DNA of 64,000 nt from Bin87 sp965220055 (GCA_965220055.1 CBDCPE010000004.1:1116001-1180000), one strand, 5' to 3'; positions 7,663-16,186 are shown, counted from the first letter of the stretch. Notes: generated by a model from the sequence alone, not told the origin. Numbers and translations: made by a program.

Positions 7663-7963
7663 TCAGTGCGCCGACTGCGGCGACCAGATCACCCTGAACG
7701 ATCTGCGGCAGCGCGGGTCCGCCGACGCCAAGCGCGGGCATTGGGACCCGCCCATTCACCCCGGGTTGGGGGTGTTTGCGTGTTCAGAGGCATACAAGGC
7801 AGGCCACCTTGCGGTCACCAGAGGAATGCCGCCGGACGTGGACCGTCAGCCGATGCCACGGGGACCACAACCACCTCGTCGTCAGCAGCCACAGCCACCC
7901 GCCGAACATCGGCGCAAAAGATTGCTCGGTTTCTTTCGGGACCGTGAAGGGGTGGCGAGATGA
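7619..7963 (+). CDS. Hypothetical protein with a CxxC motif (114 aa)
   Basis: Short protein with one CADCG pair near residue 17 and a proline/arginine-rich C-terminal half (PRGPQPPRRQQPQPP). It is not recognised. The ATG at 7619 has a GGAG a few bases upstream, and the last four bases (ATGA) overlap the start of the replication gene, implying translational coupling. The GGHWDPPIHP-like and FACSEAYKAGH segments suggest a small nucleic-acid-binding fold, but this is a guess. Confidence 0.6.
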   Translation: MGIVPTARGPRNTPDQCADCGDQITLNDLRQRGSADAKRGHWDPPIHPGLGVFACSEAYKAGHLAVTRGMPPDVDRQPMPRGPQPPRRQQPQPPAEHRRKRLLGFFRDREGVAR

Positions 7964-9264
7964 CTGCCGTTGCCAAAGTGGACGCCAAGCTGCTCGCGGC
8001 CCTGGAATTGATCCCGTTTGAGCGCTCCGGCGACGTGGGTAAGGCACTGTACGCCGCAGGGTACGATCTGAACGAATGGTTGCTCTGGGGCGATTGGCTT
8101 GCCCCTGGCGAATACCCGGAGATTGCCCCTGAATGTACCACCGCATGGGGCGACTTCCCAACTGCTGACCGCGGTCGAAACCCCAACGCCGTATTCGAGT
8201 TGGCCGAGGAATACGGATGGATACCAGCCCGGCCCGGCGGCGCCGAAAAGACATCCTACGACCCCAATGCCGTCTATTACCTGGAGACTCCGATTGCCGA
8301 ATGGCTGGCGCGTGGCGACGCCACGGGCTGGCAACTGCCTTACATCGGGGCCGAAGGCGCAATCACCCTGATCACCGGACCCAGCAAGGCGGGCAAAACA
8401 CAACTGATCTTCGGGATGCTGTCCGAAGCGTTGCAGCGTAACCGAGCGATAGACCAACCCGTTGCCCCTGGATTGACCGTCAAGATTTGGACAGAGGAGC
8501 GCAACCGCACACTCTCCGGGATGATTGAACGGACACGGCTGGCGGGCCAGATGGTGTTAGGGCAACAGCAACCGCCGTGGGATGTCTGTGGGTTTTACGA
8601 TCTGCAAACCCACGATTGGGGGCGCATGGTGGACGCCGCCGGCGGGTTGTGGGTTAGCGACGGTCCGCCCGATGTTTTGGTGGTGGACACCTTGGGGCGG
8701 TGGACACGACAAGACGATTGGAATGACTACGCCCAAACGATGCGCAGCATCGAACCCCTCGGCAAGCTTTCGGCCGCATTCCCGAGGTTGGCGATCATCG
8801 TCGTGCATCATGCCCGGAAGTCTGGCGGCGACGCCATTCAATCTGCCCTGGGCAGCATGGCGCTCACGGCGGCGGTGGACAACGTGATCTCGCTTGAAGT
8901 GCCGGCAGACGCCGACGAATACACCAGGGTGTTGCGGTTTTCGGGCCGTATAACGCCCGACGGATTGGTGGACAACGGCAAGTGGGTAAAGTGGGATCCG
9001 AGTACGGGTTGGTACTCATCCACGCAAAGGACCGCGCACACCGAGGGCCTGATTGACGACGTGTTGGTCGACGCCGAAACGTCACTAACGCCGGCTGAGA
9101 TACACGAGCTAATCCCCCTCGACGACCGCCCCTCGATTAGCTCGGTCAAGGCTGCCCTCCGACGCGGATACGATGCTGGCCGCTATCTCCGGGAGGGCAG
9201 CAGGGGCCGCAACGGGTTTCGCTATTGGTTGTCAGTCAACGCCGACGGCCTGGGTTGCGGGTAA
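7960..9264 (+). CDS. PriCT/AAA replication protein (RepA-like helicase)
   Basis: 434 residues. Residues ~15-90 (IPFERSGDVGKALYAAGYDL...WGDWLAPGEYPE) resemble the PriCT domain of phage and plasmid primases. Residues ~125-330 are a RecA-fold AAA_25 ATPase: Walker A GPSKAGKT (K146), KIWTEERN, Walker B VLVVDTLG, and a sensor region VVHHARKSGGDAIQSALGS. A winged-helix-like C-terminus follows. It probably drives replication of the excised element; phage satellites typically encode such a primase-helicase. It overlaps the preceding gene by 4 bases. Confidence 0.85.
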   Translation: MTAVAKVDAKLLAALELIPFERSGDVGKALYAAGYDLNEWLLWGDWLAPGEYPEIAPECTTAWGDFPTADRGRNPNAVFELAEEYGWIPARPGGAEKTSYDPNAVYYLETPIAEWLARGDATGWQLPYIGAEGAITLITGPSKAGKTQLIFGMLSEALQRNRAIDQPVAPGLTVKIWTEERNRTLSGMIERTRLAGQMVLGQQQPPWDVCGFYDLQTHDWGRMVDAAGGLWVSDGPPDVLVVDTLGRWTRQDDWNDYAQTMRSIEPLGKLSAAFPRLAIIVVHHARKSGGDAIQSALGSMALTAAVDNVISLEVPADADEYTRVLRFSGRITPDGLVDNGKWVKWDPSTGWYSSTQRTAHTEGLIDDVLVDAETSLTPAEIHELIPLDDRPSISSVKAALRRGYDAGRYLREGSRGRNGFRYWLSVNADGLGCG

Positions 9265-9306
9265 ATAAACAGACATCCTATTGAGATTTGACGTGTCTGT
9301 TTATTT
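9263..9306. repeat. Perfect 13-bp inverted repeat at the end of the replication gene
   Basis: AAATAAACAGACA (9263-9275) and TGTCTGTTTATTT (9294-9306), 18-base spacer, overlapping the stop codon of the replication gene. A strikingly AT-rich patch in a GC-rich element. It could be a terminator or the element's replication origin. A weaker outer pair (ATCCTATT/AATAGGGAT) overlaps it. Confidence 0.65.
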
Positions 9307-9405
9307 ATGAATAGGGATGGGTCCACGCCCATACGTGGCGTGCCCTGTCCTATAAATGAACAGATAAAGACAATTACGTAGTAAGGAGCTATTTCCATAC
9401 CGACG

Positions 9406-9666
9406 ATGATCAAGGGAACCTTTCACCACTGGCGATGCCCAGGATGCGGTTGGTGCTGGTGTGGCCGTGGCATTCCGCTGTTGACGACGTTGATCCCCTG
9501 CCCACGTTGCGGCCGGCCCAGCCCGACGCATCGCTGTATCAAATGCGACGCGCCCGATCCGGCGCCGCCACCGACCCAGCCTGTTACACTGCCCGACGCT
9601 ATCATGGGGATCATTGAGACGGAACGCTATTGGAGGTTGAACGATGGAACCGATCACGACCGTTAA
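9406..9666 (+). CDS. Small zinc-ribbon protein (86 aa)
   Basis: Three Cys pairs in 50 residues (CPGCGWCWCG, CPRCG, CIKC) suggest one or two zinc ribbons, followed by a proline-rich linker and a short acidic tail. The gene sits between the replication and packaging modules and overlaps the next gene by 23 bases. AAGGAG lies 18 bases upstream, a rather long spacing, so the start is uncertain. Confidence 0.5.
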   Translation: MIKGTFHHWRCPGCGWCWCGRGIPLLTTLIPCPRCGRPSPTHRCIKCDAPDPAPPPTQPVTLPDAIMGIIETERYWRLNDGTDHDR

Positions 9667-9961
9667 CAACTTGACCGTTACCCCCCAGCGGCGTGGACAG
9701 TTGATCATCTTGGAAGGGACGGAACCACGATACTACGCCGAAATCGCTCACAAAGACGGCAAATGGACCGAGAACATAGGCGAGACATCGCACAAACCCA
9801 ACAATCGGACCACGCCATACGAACACGATACGCTGGTCGAGGTGGTGAAGCAGTTGGACAATGAATACGGCCCCAGGCACCGAGAATGGCTTGAGTGGTT
9901 GAGGAGGTGGGAATTCGATTTCGGCGAACAATGGAAACTCGTCGTAGAGGAGTTTGAATAA
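9644..9961 (+). CDS. Hypothetical protein (105 aa)
   Basis: Not recognised. Beta-rich N-terminal half, then a charged helical C-terminus (HDTLVEVVKQLDNEYGPRHREWLEWLRRWEFDFGEQW). GGAGG precedes the ATG. It occupies the place where a small terminase would normally lie upstream of the large terminase, but no DNA-binding motif of that family is apparent. Confidence 0.6.
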   Translation: MEPITTVNNLTVTPQRRGQLIILEGTEPRYYAEIAHKDGKWTENIGETSHKPNNRTTPYEHDTLVEVVKQLDNEYGPRHREWLEWLRRWEFDFGEQWKLVVEEFE

Positions 9962-10079
9962 ACCGATACGCTACATGGGGCGAGGGAACCCTGAACGAAA
10001 CCATCCCGCGGCGCCCACAACCGCCCCTGTACTTTCCGTCCGCGAGCACCAGATACCCGCCGTCCACTAGGATCACGAT

Positions 10080-11717
10080 ATGCCACTCACAAAACAGGCC
10101 GAACGCGAGCGCGGTAAGCGCCGCCGCCGCGATGCCCAAATCGAGCGGTTGCGGGCGGAACTGGCCGCATTCACCAAGGCGCCCGACCTGGACCTGCCCG
10201 ATGATCCGGTTGACCTGGCCGACGCCGGCGACGTGATAGCCGAATGGACCGAGCGGACGCTGATAGTTCCAACGGGCAGGTTGGCCGGGCAACCGTTCCG
10301 CCTGGACGGATGGCAGATTGATTTTCTGCGGGAGGCGTTCGCCCCCGGTCAACGCGAGTGCGCCTTGTGTTGCGGGCGCAAAAATGGCAAAAGCGGTCTA
10401 ATTGCAGCATCGGGTTTATGTTTCCTGTGCGGACCTTGCAACCGCCCGAACTGGCGGGCGGTATGCGTTTCCTTGACGGGCGCGCTGGCCGGTGAACTGC
10501 GCCGGCAGATTGTGGAAATTTCAGCAGCATCCGGCCTGGACGAATCGATACGCGACTATCGCAGTCCGACGCCGGGCCGGATCATCGGGCAACGCGGCGC
10601 GGAAATATCGTTCCTTGCCAGCGACCGGGCGACGGGCAACGCACTTGGGGCCGATCTCACGTTGACCGACGAATCGGGGTTGATGCCTGAAAGTCAGCGG
10701 CCGGTTTGGGATGCTGTCTATTCGTGCGTGAGCGGACGCGACGGGCGCAACGTGCATATCAGCATCAAGGGCGATGGCCCGATGTTTTCGGAGCTGCTGG
10801 AGCGGCGCGGGCAACCGGGCATCGTGATACACGAGTACGCCGCCGCCGCTGGTGCGGACCTGGCCGACGTTGCCGAATGGCACAAGGCAAATCCCGGCCT
10901 TCGTTCGGGCATCAAGAGCATGGACTATATGCGGGATGCCAGCGAACGGGCGGCGCAAACAGGGGCCGCGGCCGCTGGTTTTCGAGTCCTGGACCTGAAC
11001 ATTCCCGAATCTCCGACTGCGGCAACCGTGGTAAGCATGGCGGACTATGCCCGATGCGTTGCCGACGTGCTGCCGGAACGGGCCGGGGAATGCTACGTTG
11101 CCCTGGACTGCGGCGGCGCTACGAGTTTCACGGGGGCGGCGGCATTCTGGCCGCTCACGGGCCGTTGCGAGGTGTACGCGGGTATCGGCGATGATCCGCC
11201 GCTGGCCGAACGCTCGCGGGGCGATGGCGTTGGCGATCTGTACGTGCGGGCATTCGAGCGCGGCGAGATATGGACCTACTCGCAACGTGAAACGCCGATT
11301 GACCTATTCGTTACCGATCTCGCGGCAAGGCTTGACGGCGTTCCCGTCGCGGCCCTGATTGCCGACGAATACCGGGCGGCGAAACTGCGGGATGGCCTGG
11401 ACGCCGCCGGCCTGGACGAATGGGCAGCACGGTTGTCAATTCGGCCCGTCCGCTGGAAACACGCGACATATGACATCGATCATTTTCAGACTGCGGTAAT
11501 CACGGGCGGGGTGACATTCCCAGAGACGGTGATCCTGCCCGCCGCCATTCGTGATAGCAAGTTGGAACCGGACAAACAGGGCAACGTTCGGCTGACAAAG
11601 GGGCGGTACGATGGCAGGGTTGACGTTCTGATGGCGGCGATCTTGGCCGTGAGCGCCGGGCGGCGGGATGCGCCAGACCCCGACGCTCGCCCTGAATATC
11701 GCGGGAGCATGGGCTAA
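10080..11717 (+). CDS. Phage terminase large subunit
   Basis: 545 residues, usual for HK97-type TerL, the motor that packages DNA into the prohead. ATPase domain: Walker A-like CCGRKNGKSG (K104), motif SFLASDRATGNALGADLTLTDESG with the Walker B D197-E198. Nuclease domain: YVALDCGGATSFTG with a metal-binding Asp, ALIADEYRAAKL, and DVLMAAILAVSAG near the C-terminus. The stop overlaps the HNH gene start by one base (TAATG). No small subunit is identifiable next to it. Confidence 0.93.
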   Translation: MPLTKQAERERGKRRRRDAQIERLRAELAAFTKAPDLDLPDDPVDLADAGDVIAEWTERTLIVPTGRLAGQPFRLDGWQIDFLREAFAPGQRECALCCGRKNGKSGLIAASGLCFLCGPCNRPNWRAVCVSLTGALAGELRRQIVEISAASGLDESIRDYRSPTPGRIIGQRGAEISFLASDRATGNALGADLTLTDESGLMPESQRPVWDAVYSCVSGRDGRNVHISIKGDGPMFSELLERRGQPGIVIHEYAAAAGADLADVAEWHKANPGLRSGIKSMDYMRDASERAAQTGAAAAGFRVLDLNIPESPTAATVVSMADYARCVADVLPERAGECYVALDCGGATSFTGAAAFWPLTGRCEVYAGIGDDPPLAERSRGDGVGDLYVRAFERGEIWTYSQRETPIDLFVTDLAARLDGVPVAALIADEYRAAKLRDGLDAAGLDEWAARLSIRPVRWKHATYDIDHFQTAVITGGVTFPETVILPAAIRDSKLEPDKQGNVRLTKGRYDGRVDVLMAAILAVSAGRRDAPDPDARPEYRGSMG

Positions 11718-12004
11718 TGCGAGCGAACCGGCAGACGACAAACGCGGCATGGCGGCGACTACGGGCGGCGGTGTTGACCCGCGACGCCTGGACGTGCGGC
11801 GACTGCGGCAAGCGCGGCGGGCGTTTCGAGGTCCACCACATCAACCTAGACCCAACCGATAACCGCCTTGAGAACCTGGTTACCCTAGACCGGGCCTGCC
11901 ACAAATTGCGGCATTACGGCGCGCCGCCGGCTGGCCGCGACGAATGGGATGTTTACCTGGCCGCGCTGGTGCAGCCGGATACCCATAGCCGGATACCCTT
12001 GTGA
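11717..12004 (+). CDS. HNH endonuclease
   Basis: 95 residues with the full HNH signature: CGDCG zinc pair, HHINLDPTDNRLENLVTLDRACHKLRH. HNH proteins beside TerL assist terminase cleavage in cos-type HK97-like phages and satellites. Here the gene is directly coupled to terL, supporting a packaging role rather than homing. Confidence 0.9.
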   Translation: MRANRQTTNAAWRRLRAAVLTRDAWTCGDCGKRGGRFEVHHINLDPTDNRLENLVTLDRACHKLRHYGAPPAGRDEWDVYLAALVQPDTHSRIPL

Positions 12005-12016
12005 TAAAATCACGTT

Positions 12017-12388
12017 ATGGCAACCCGGCAATTTAGAGCGCCAACACCCGACCGGCTGATTACTGTGTCGATAGGGATGCCTGGCTACAGCAACGAACAC
12101 GGCGAGTGGGTGCCGGGAACGGACGCCAACTATCCCGTTTGGGCGGCGGCGCTTGACCTGTCATTCAGCGATCAAATCGCAGCCACCGGCAACCGGCTGG
12201 GCGCTGATCGTGTCTGGCGCGTCCGTTGGTTTGCGGAGCTGGCAACGGCGCTGGCGACTACGGCAACCGTAACGGATGCAGACGGCACGACGTTTTCAGT
12301 TACGAAAATAATCGAGATAACGGGGCCGGACGGGCGCACTCGCCGCCGATGGCTCGACATAGAAGCAGCGGCAGAAGTGCCGGCATAA
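12017..12388 (+). CDS. Phage head closure (head-tail joining) protein
   Basis: 123 residues with the beta-barrel pattern of the head closure/head-tail adaptor family: a strand with DRLITVSIGMPGYSNEHGEWVPG, then WAAALDLS, RVRWFAEL, and a final TGPDGRTRRRWLDIEAAA strand. Position between HNH and capsid genes supports it. The family is divergent, so this is a moderate call. Confidence 0.65.
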   Translation: MATRQFRAPTPDRLITVSIGMPGYSNEHGEWVPGTDANYPVWAAALDLSFSDQIAATGNRLGADRVWRVRWFAELATALATTATVTDADGTTFSVTKIIEITGPDGRTRRRWLDIEAAAEVPA

Positions 12389-12402
12389 CGGAGGATACCC
12401 CC

Positions 12403-13650
12403 ATGACGAAAAGCCAACGGCTGCAACTCCGAATGTCGGAACTGCGGCAGAACATCAACGCATTTCCCGAGGACGGGGCCGACGCCGACCGCGACGCGCT
12501 CACTGGCGAGTACAGCAGCCTGGAAAGTCAGTACCGGGCGGCGCTGATTGGGGAGCAATCCGACGCCGACGCCGACCCCGACGCCGGAACCGAGCGCAGT
12601 ACCGATCCGCAGGACCGCGAGATTGCGCGGCTGCTTGACCGGGTTGGCGTTGGTGACTACCTGGACGCCGCCGTTGCTGGCCGTGTCGTTTCCGGCGCGC
12701 CCTCCGAACTCCGGGCCGCGACGCTGGGCGATGATTGCCCGCCGGAATACATGCCCCTGGACCTGCTGCTGCCCGCCCGTCAACTCCGCGTGGACGCCGC
12801 GACCAGCATTTCCGCCGCCGTACAGGACAATCAATCGAGCATCGCCGGGCGGGTGTTCGCCATCGGCGCGCTCGATTACATGGGCGCGGACCGCCCGACC
12901 GTCGCCTTTGGAACGCAGTCCTACGTTTCGCTCACGTCGGGCGGCTCGGCAGACTTTCGGGATGATGGCGTTGTCCTGGACGCGACCGCTGGTGCCTTTA
13001 CCACCAAGGCAATCAACCCGTCGCGTGTGACTGCCCGCTACCTGTATGACAACATCGCGGACGTGCGGATGCGCGGCGCTAGCGATGCGCTGGCCGCCGA
13101 TCTCCGTATGCAGCTGGCCGACAAACTGGACATGGCGGGATTGCAAGGGCAGGCCGCGGTATCCAACACGTCTCCGGCGTTGACCGGGATAGTCAACGGG
13201 GTAACCGACCCGACCAACCCGACGGCGGCGGCGACGTGGACGGATTTCCTGGACGCCTACGATGACGCCGTTGACGGCAAGTATGCTATGGACGACTCGG
13301 CCATCCGAATGCTGGTGAACGCCGACACCTGGAAATTCGCCCGTGGCTTGCAGATTGCCACCAGCGGCGACCTGCTGCGCGACCGACTGCCCGCCGGACG
13401 TTTCCGAGTGAGCGCGAATATGCCGCCTACCCCTACCAGCGGGGGCAACGACACCATCGCGACCGCCTTGACCTACGCCGCCGGCCCTGGCCGTGGTTTC
13501 ACGCAAGCGATTTGGCGCGGTGTCCGGCTGATCCGCGACGTGTACACCAAATCATCGGAGGATCAGACCGCAGTAACGGCGACGGTTTACGTCGGGCAAG
13601 ACATGGTTGACGCTGCCCGGTATCGCCGTGTCGAATTCAAGACTGCCTGA
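12403..13650 (+). CDS. Phage major capsid protein (HK97 fold)
   Basis: 415 residues. An N-terminal charged coiled region (residues ~1-90, with acidic DADADPDAG stretch) looks like the scaffold delta domain that the protease removes. The rest has HK97-like features: PLDLLLPARQLRVDA, a TLTSGGS-type loop, RVTARYLYDNIADVRM, the SNTSPALTGIVNGV segment and a C-terminal RGVRLIRDVYT...YVGQDMVDAARYRRVEFK. The ATG at 12403 has GGAGG 8 bases upstream. The gene precedes, rather than follows, the protease gene. Confidence 0.88.
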   Translation: MTKSQRLQLRMSELRQNINAFPEDGADADRDALTGEYSSLESQYRAALIGEQSDADADPDAGTERSTDPQDREIARLLDRVGVGDYLDAAVAGRVVSGAPSELRAATLGDDCPPEYMPLDLLLPARQLRVDAATSISAAVQDNQSSIAGRVFAIGALDYMGADRPTVAFGTQSYVSLTSGGSADFRDDGVVLDATAGAFTTKAINPSRVTARYLYDNIADVRMRGASDALAADLRMQLADKLDMAGLQGQAAVSNTSPALTGIVNGVTDPTNPTAAATWTDFLDAYDDAVDGKYAMDDSAIRMLVNADTWKFARGLQIATSGDLLRDRLPAGRFRVSANMPPTPTSGGNDTIATALTYAAGPGRGFTQAIWRGVRLIRDVYTKSSEDQTAVTATVYVGQDMVDAARYRRVEFKTA

Positions 13651-13653
13651 TCC

Positions 13654-14631
13654 ATGCCAACGGGATACACCTACGGCGGCGATCTGCAAATTCGGCAAGA
13701 CGCCGGAACGCCGTCGCCGGGGACAATCAGCGGCGCTATCGTCGTCTATGGCGACGTTGCGCCGTCGCCGCACGGCGGGCTAGGGCCGGAACGGATGGCG
13801 GCGGGCGCATGGGGCCCGGACGTCGACCGGCAACCCTGGACCGCCAATTTGATGCACAACCGTAGCCGGGAGATTGGGCGCACCGGCGACGGGTTGACGC
13901 TCACTGACACCAGTGCGGCATTGCTGGCCGATCTCGTGTTGCCAGACACGGATCCGGGCCGCGAGACTGCCATGCTTGCCCGCAAGGGAGTCCTCACCGG
14001 ACTGTCCGGCGAGTTCGACATCCTGCAGGAATACCGGGCCGATGATGGCGTCCGGGAGGTTGTGCGGGTTGCTGGCGATGCCGTGGGTGTCGTTACCCGT
14101 CCGGCATACCGGCAGTCTCAAATCAGCATCCGGCAGAACGGCGTTGCGAATGTCCTACTGTCGGGGCCGGCCGGCGGCGGCAAGTCCGCGGCCGCGCGGG
14201 AACTGCTGGCCGAACTCCCGAGGTCGGTACTCGCGGACTTCCAATCGCTGTACGCCGCGATACTGGGCATTTTGCGCCTGGACACCGGACGCTACCCCGA
14301 ACGCCTGGAAACGCAAGCCTACGCGCTGCAAATGGCGGAACTGCTGCGAACCGTGGTAATCCGCAGTGCCGCCGAAAACGAATTGACCGTCATTGCCACC
14401 AACTCCGATAGCTCGCCGGAACGCCGCGAGCACCTGCTAGGCTTGCTGGGCGGACCTGGCCATGCGGAGGAACGGATCATTGACCCTGGCATCCGCACAG
14501 TCACCGAACGGCTATCGGGCGGCGGCAGCATCTCCGAACAATGCGCCGCGGCAATGAGTCGCTGGTACGGAACCGAGGAAGTGCGGGAGCACCTGGACGC
14601 GCGACGCCGACGCCGGCGGACGGTGATTTAG
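13654..14631 (+). CDS. Prohead protease fused to a P-loop NTPase/kinase-like domain
   Basis: 325 residues. The N-terminal ~150 are an HK97-type (S78) prohead protease: GAIVVYGDVA, H68 in NLMHNR, LTLTDTSAALLADLVLPDTD, RKGVLTGLSGEF with catalytic Ser118, and VTRPAYRQS. The spacing H68/S118 matches that of the HK97 enzyme. Residues ~165-325 begin with a Walker A NVLLSGPAGGGKSAAARELL (K177) and continue like a small P-loop kinase or AAA domain (TVIATNSDSSPERREHLL). The fusion is unusual. Three bases separate it from the capsid stop, and the connector gene starts directly at its stop. Confidence 0.85.
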   Translation: MPTGYTYGGDLQIRQDAGTPSPGTISGAIVVYGDVAPSPHGGLGPERMAAGAWGPDVDRQPWTANLMHNRSREIGRTGDGLTLTDTSAALLADLVLPDTDPGRETAMLARKGVLTGLSGEFDILQEYRADDGVREVVRVAGDAVGVVTRPAYRQSQISIRQNGVANVLLSGPAGGGKSAAARELLAELPRSVLADFQSLYAAILGILRLDTGRYPERLETQAYALQMAELLRTVVIRSAAENELTVIATNSDSSPERREHLLGLLGGPGHAEERIIDPGIRTVTERLSGGGSISEQCAAAMSRWYGTEEVREHLDARRRRRRTVI

Positions 14632-14937
14632 ATGACCGTTACCATTACCGCTACGGCGCTGGCCGCAGAGTTGCGTCTAGGCGATGGCGCTACCGCCCCG
14701 ACCGAACCTATCGCGGGCATCCTTGCCCGACACCTTGCCGCCGCGACCGCGATTGTCGAGAAGTGGACCCCGGATGCGCCGGACGCCATACACGATCTCG
14801 CCGTGATCCGGCTGTGCGGGTACTGGTTTGACCAACCCCTGGCCAGCTCAAATATGAGTTTCAGCAACGCCCTGGTGAACTCCGGGGCGGCGGCTATGCG
14901 CGACTGGCGCGTTGAACATTCCGCAGTAGTCGGGTGA
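14632..14937 (+). CDS. Phage head-tail connector (gp6-like)
   Basis: 101 residues of helical character (ATALAAELRLGD...ILARHLAAATAIVEKWTPDAPDAIHDLAVIRLCGYWFDQP), matching the gp6/Phage_connect family, whose rings extend the portal. Start codon immediately follows the protease stop. Confidence 0.7.
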   Translation: MTVTITATALAAELRLGDGATAPTEPIAGILARHLAAATAIVEKWTPDAPDAIHDLAVIRLCGYWFDQPLASSNMSFSNALVNSGAAAMRDWRVEHSAVVG

Positions 14938-14941
14938 TTTT

Positions 14942-15979
14942 ATGGAACTGCGTTTTTGGCGAAAATCGGCCGATGATCCGGCGCCCGAAATCCGGCAAGA
15001 CTTTACCGAGCTGGTGTTGAACTCCGATTACGGGCAGGTTACGGGCGATGATAGCCGCCTGGACGGTAACGCCGTGGGCATGGTGGTTTTCGGCGTTGCG
15101 ATGTTCACCGGCGCGTTTGCCGTGGCTGACGTGTCGCCGGCGCTGCCCGCATTGTCGCCGGACTATCTGGCCGGTGTAGCGCGACGCCTGATTGTCACGG
15201 GCAACTCGCTTGACGCCATACAGGTGAACGGCGACGGGTTGGCGCTGCTGCCCGCGAGTACGTGGGATGTTACCGGGCCCCCCGATCCGGCCCGATGGCG
15301 TTACATCCTGGACCTACCCGGGCCGTCGCGCGACGAAACGATCCGCACGTCGCGGGATGGAGTCATTCACTGCCGGATCGGGCAGGGCAAATACCCCTGG
15401 ATCGGGAGATCGCCCCTGCTGAATGCCGGACTGACTGCCCGGATGCTGGCCCGGCTGGAGCTGCGGCTAGGCGACGAAAGCAGGGCACGGGCGGGATACC
15501 TGCTCGAATACGATCCGGGCGTGTCAAAGGCGACGATTGACAAGGTTGACGCCGACCTGAAGGTTGCGGCCGGCGGAACTGCCTTGACCCCCAAAGGCGA
15601 CGGCGGCGATCCGATGCGCGGGAATACGCCGGGTTGGGGCATGGTGCGGGTTGGCGCGACCATACCGCAGTACAACGTTGAGCTGCGCCGCGACGTGGGC
15701 CGGGATGCGCTGGCCGCGTTGGGCATCAATCCGCAGTTGGTGAGCGGAGACGGGTCGGCCATCCGTGAAAGTTACCGGCAGCTGCTACGAATCAGCATCG
15801 CGCCGCTCGGCAAGTTGGTTGCGGCGGAACTGTCCGCCAGATTGGACCGGGAGATCACCATAGGGTTTGACCCGATCTTTGCTGCCGACGTTGCCGCTGC
15901 TGCCCGTGCATTCAAGGGCTATGTCGAGGCTGGCCTACCGACTTCGGAGGCCAAGGAACTCGCGGGCATCGGGGTATGA
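14942..15979 (+). CDS. Phage portal protein
   Basis: 345 residues, slightly short for an HK97 portal. Seen: the LIVTGNSLDAIQVNGDGLALLPASTWDVTG clip region, DGVIHCRIGQGKYPWIGRSPL, and the stem/wing helices QYNVELRRDVGRDALAALGINPQLVSGDGSAIRESYRQLLRISIAPLGKLVAAEL, characteristic of portals. It would form the dodecameric DNA gate to which a helper tail attaches. Last gene of the head module. Its placement downstream of capsid and protease reverses the usual HK97 order. Confidence 0.88.
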   Translation: MELRFWRKSADDPAPEIRQDFTELVLNSDYGQVTGDDSRLDGNAVGMVVFGVAMFTGAFAVADVSPALPALSPDYLAGVARRLIVTGNSLDAIQVNGDGLALLPASTWDVTGPPDPARWRYILDLPGPSRDETIRTSRDGVIHCRIGQGKYPWIGRSPLLNAGLTARMLARLELRLGDESRARAGYLLEYDPGVSKATIDKVDADLKVAAGGTALTPKGDGGDPMRGNTPGWGMVRVGATIPQYNVELRRDVGRDALAALGINPQLVSGDGSAIRESYRQLLRISIAPLGKLVAAELSARLDREITIGFDPIFAADVAAAARAFKGYVEAGLPTSEAKELAGIGV

Positions 15980-16091
15980 TCCGCCAGCGGCCCGGCTAAA
16001 TTGTACAAAGGTCAAACAACTGCGCTATACTCGTGCTGTCCGGCTTGCGGTTACTAGGCGAAATCATCAGAGAGGAACCTAGGCAAGACGA
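15980..16091. other. Short gap between portal and the unusual tRNA
   Basis: No gene seen. On the plus strand TTGTAC (about 16001) and TATACT lie at promoter-like spacing, but there is no gene to the right on that strand within the element, so the match may be chance. Confidence 0.3.
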
Positions 16092-16186
16092 TGGCGGGGA
16101 GCAGCGGAGTCGAACCGCAACGGTAGCGTTACCTACCGCCCTGGGTATTATCAGTACCCGGTCTGTCCACACAGGCGTTACTCCCC
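16092..16186 (-). tRNA. Unusual class II tRNA, 8/4 acceptor/T-stem (allo-tRNA type), serine-like, anticodon GAT
   Basis: Read on the minus strand: 8-bp acceptor GGGGAGTA/TGCTCCCC, D-arm CTGT-GTGG-ACAG with a 4-base loop, anticodon stem GGGTA/TACCC around CTGATAA (anticodon GAT), long variable arm CGGTAG/CTACCG, a 4-bp T-stem GCGG/CCGC with loop TTCGACT, discriminator G and an encoded CCA. 95 nt. Canonical tRNAs are 7/5. 8/4 'allo-tRNAs' with serine identity are known from metagenomes and phages. G73 and the long variable arm suggest charging by SerRS, whereas GAT would decode Ile codons. It could be a missense or regulatory tRNA. It is not tRNA-Sec, since the anticodon is not TCA and the stems are 8/4. 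Confidence 0.75.

Noticed and set aside
12172..13506. 444-residue minus-strand ORF
   Set aside because: Antisense shadow of the head closure and capsid genes, with low-complexity GRRR/VGVG sequence.
16092..16186. Selenocysteine tRNA
   Set aside because: The 3' end resembles tRNA-Sec, but the anticodon loop gives GAT rather than TCA, and the stems are 8/4 instead of the bacterial 8/5. No selenocysteine genes are nearby.
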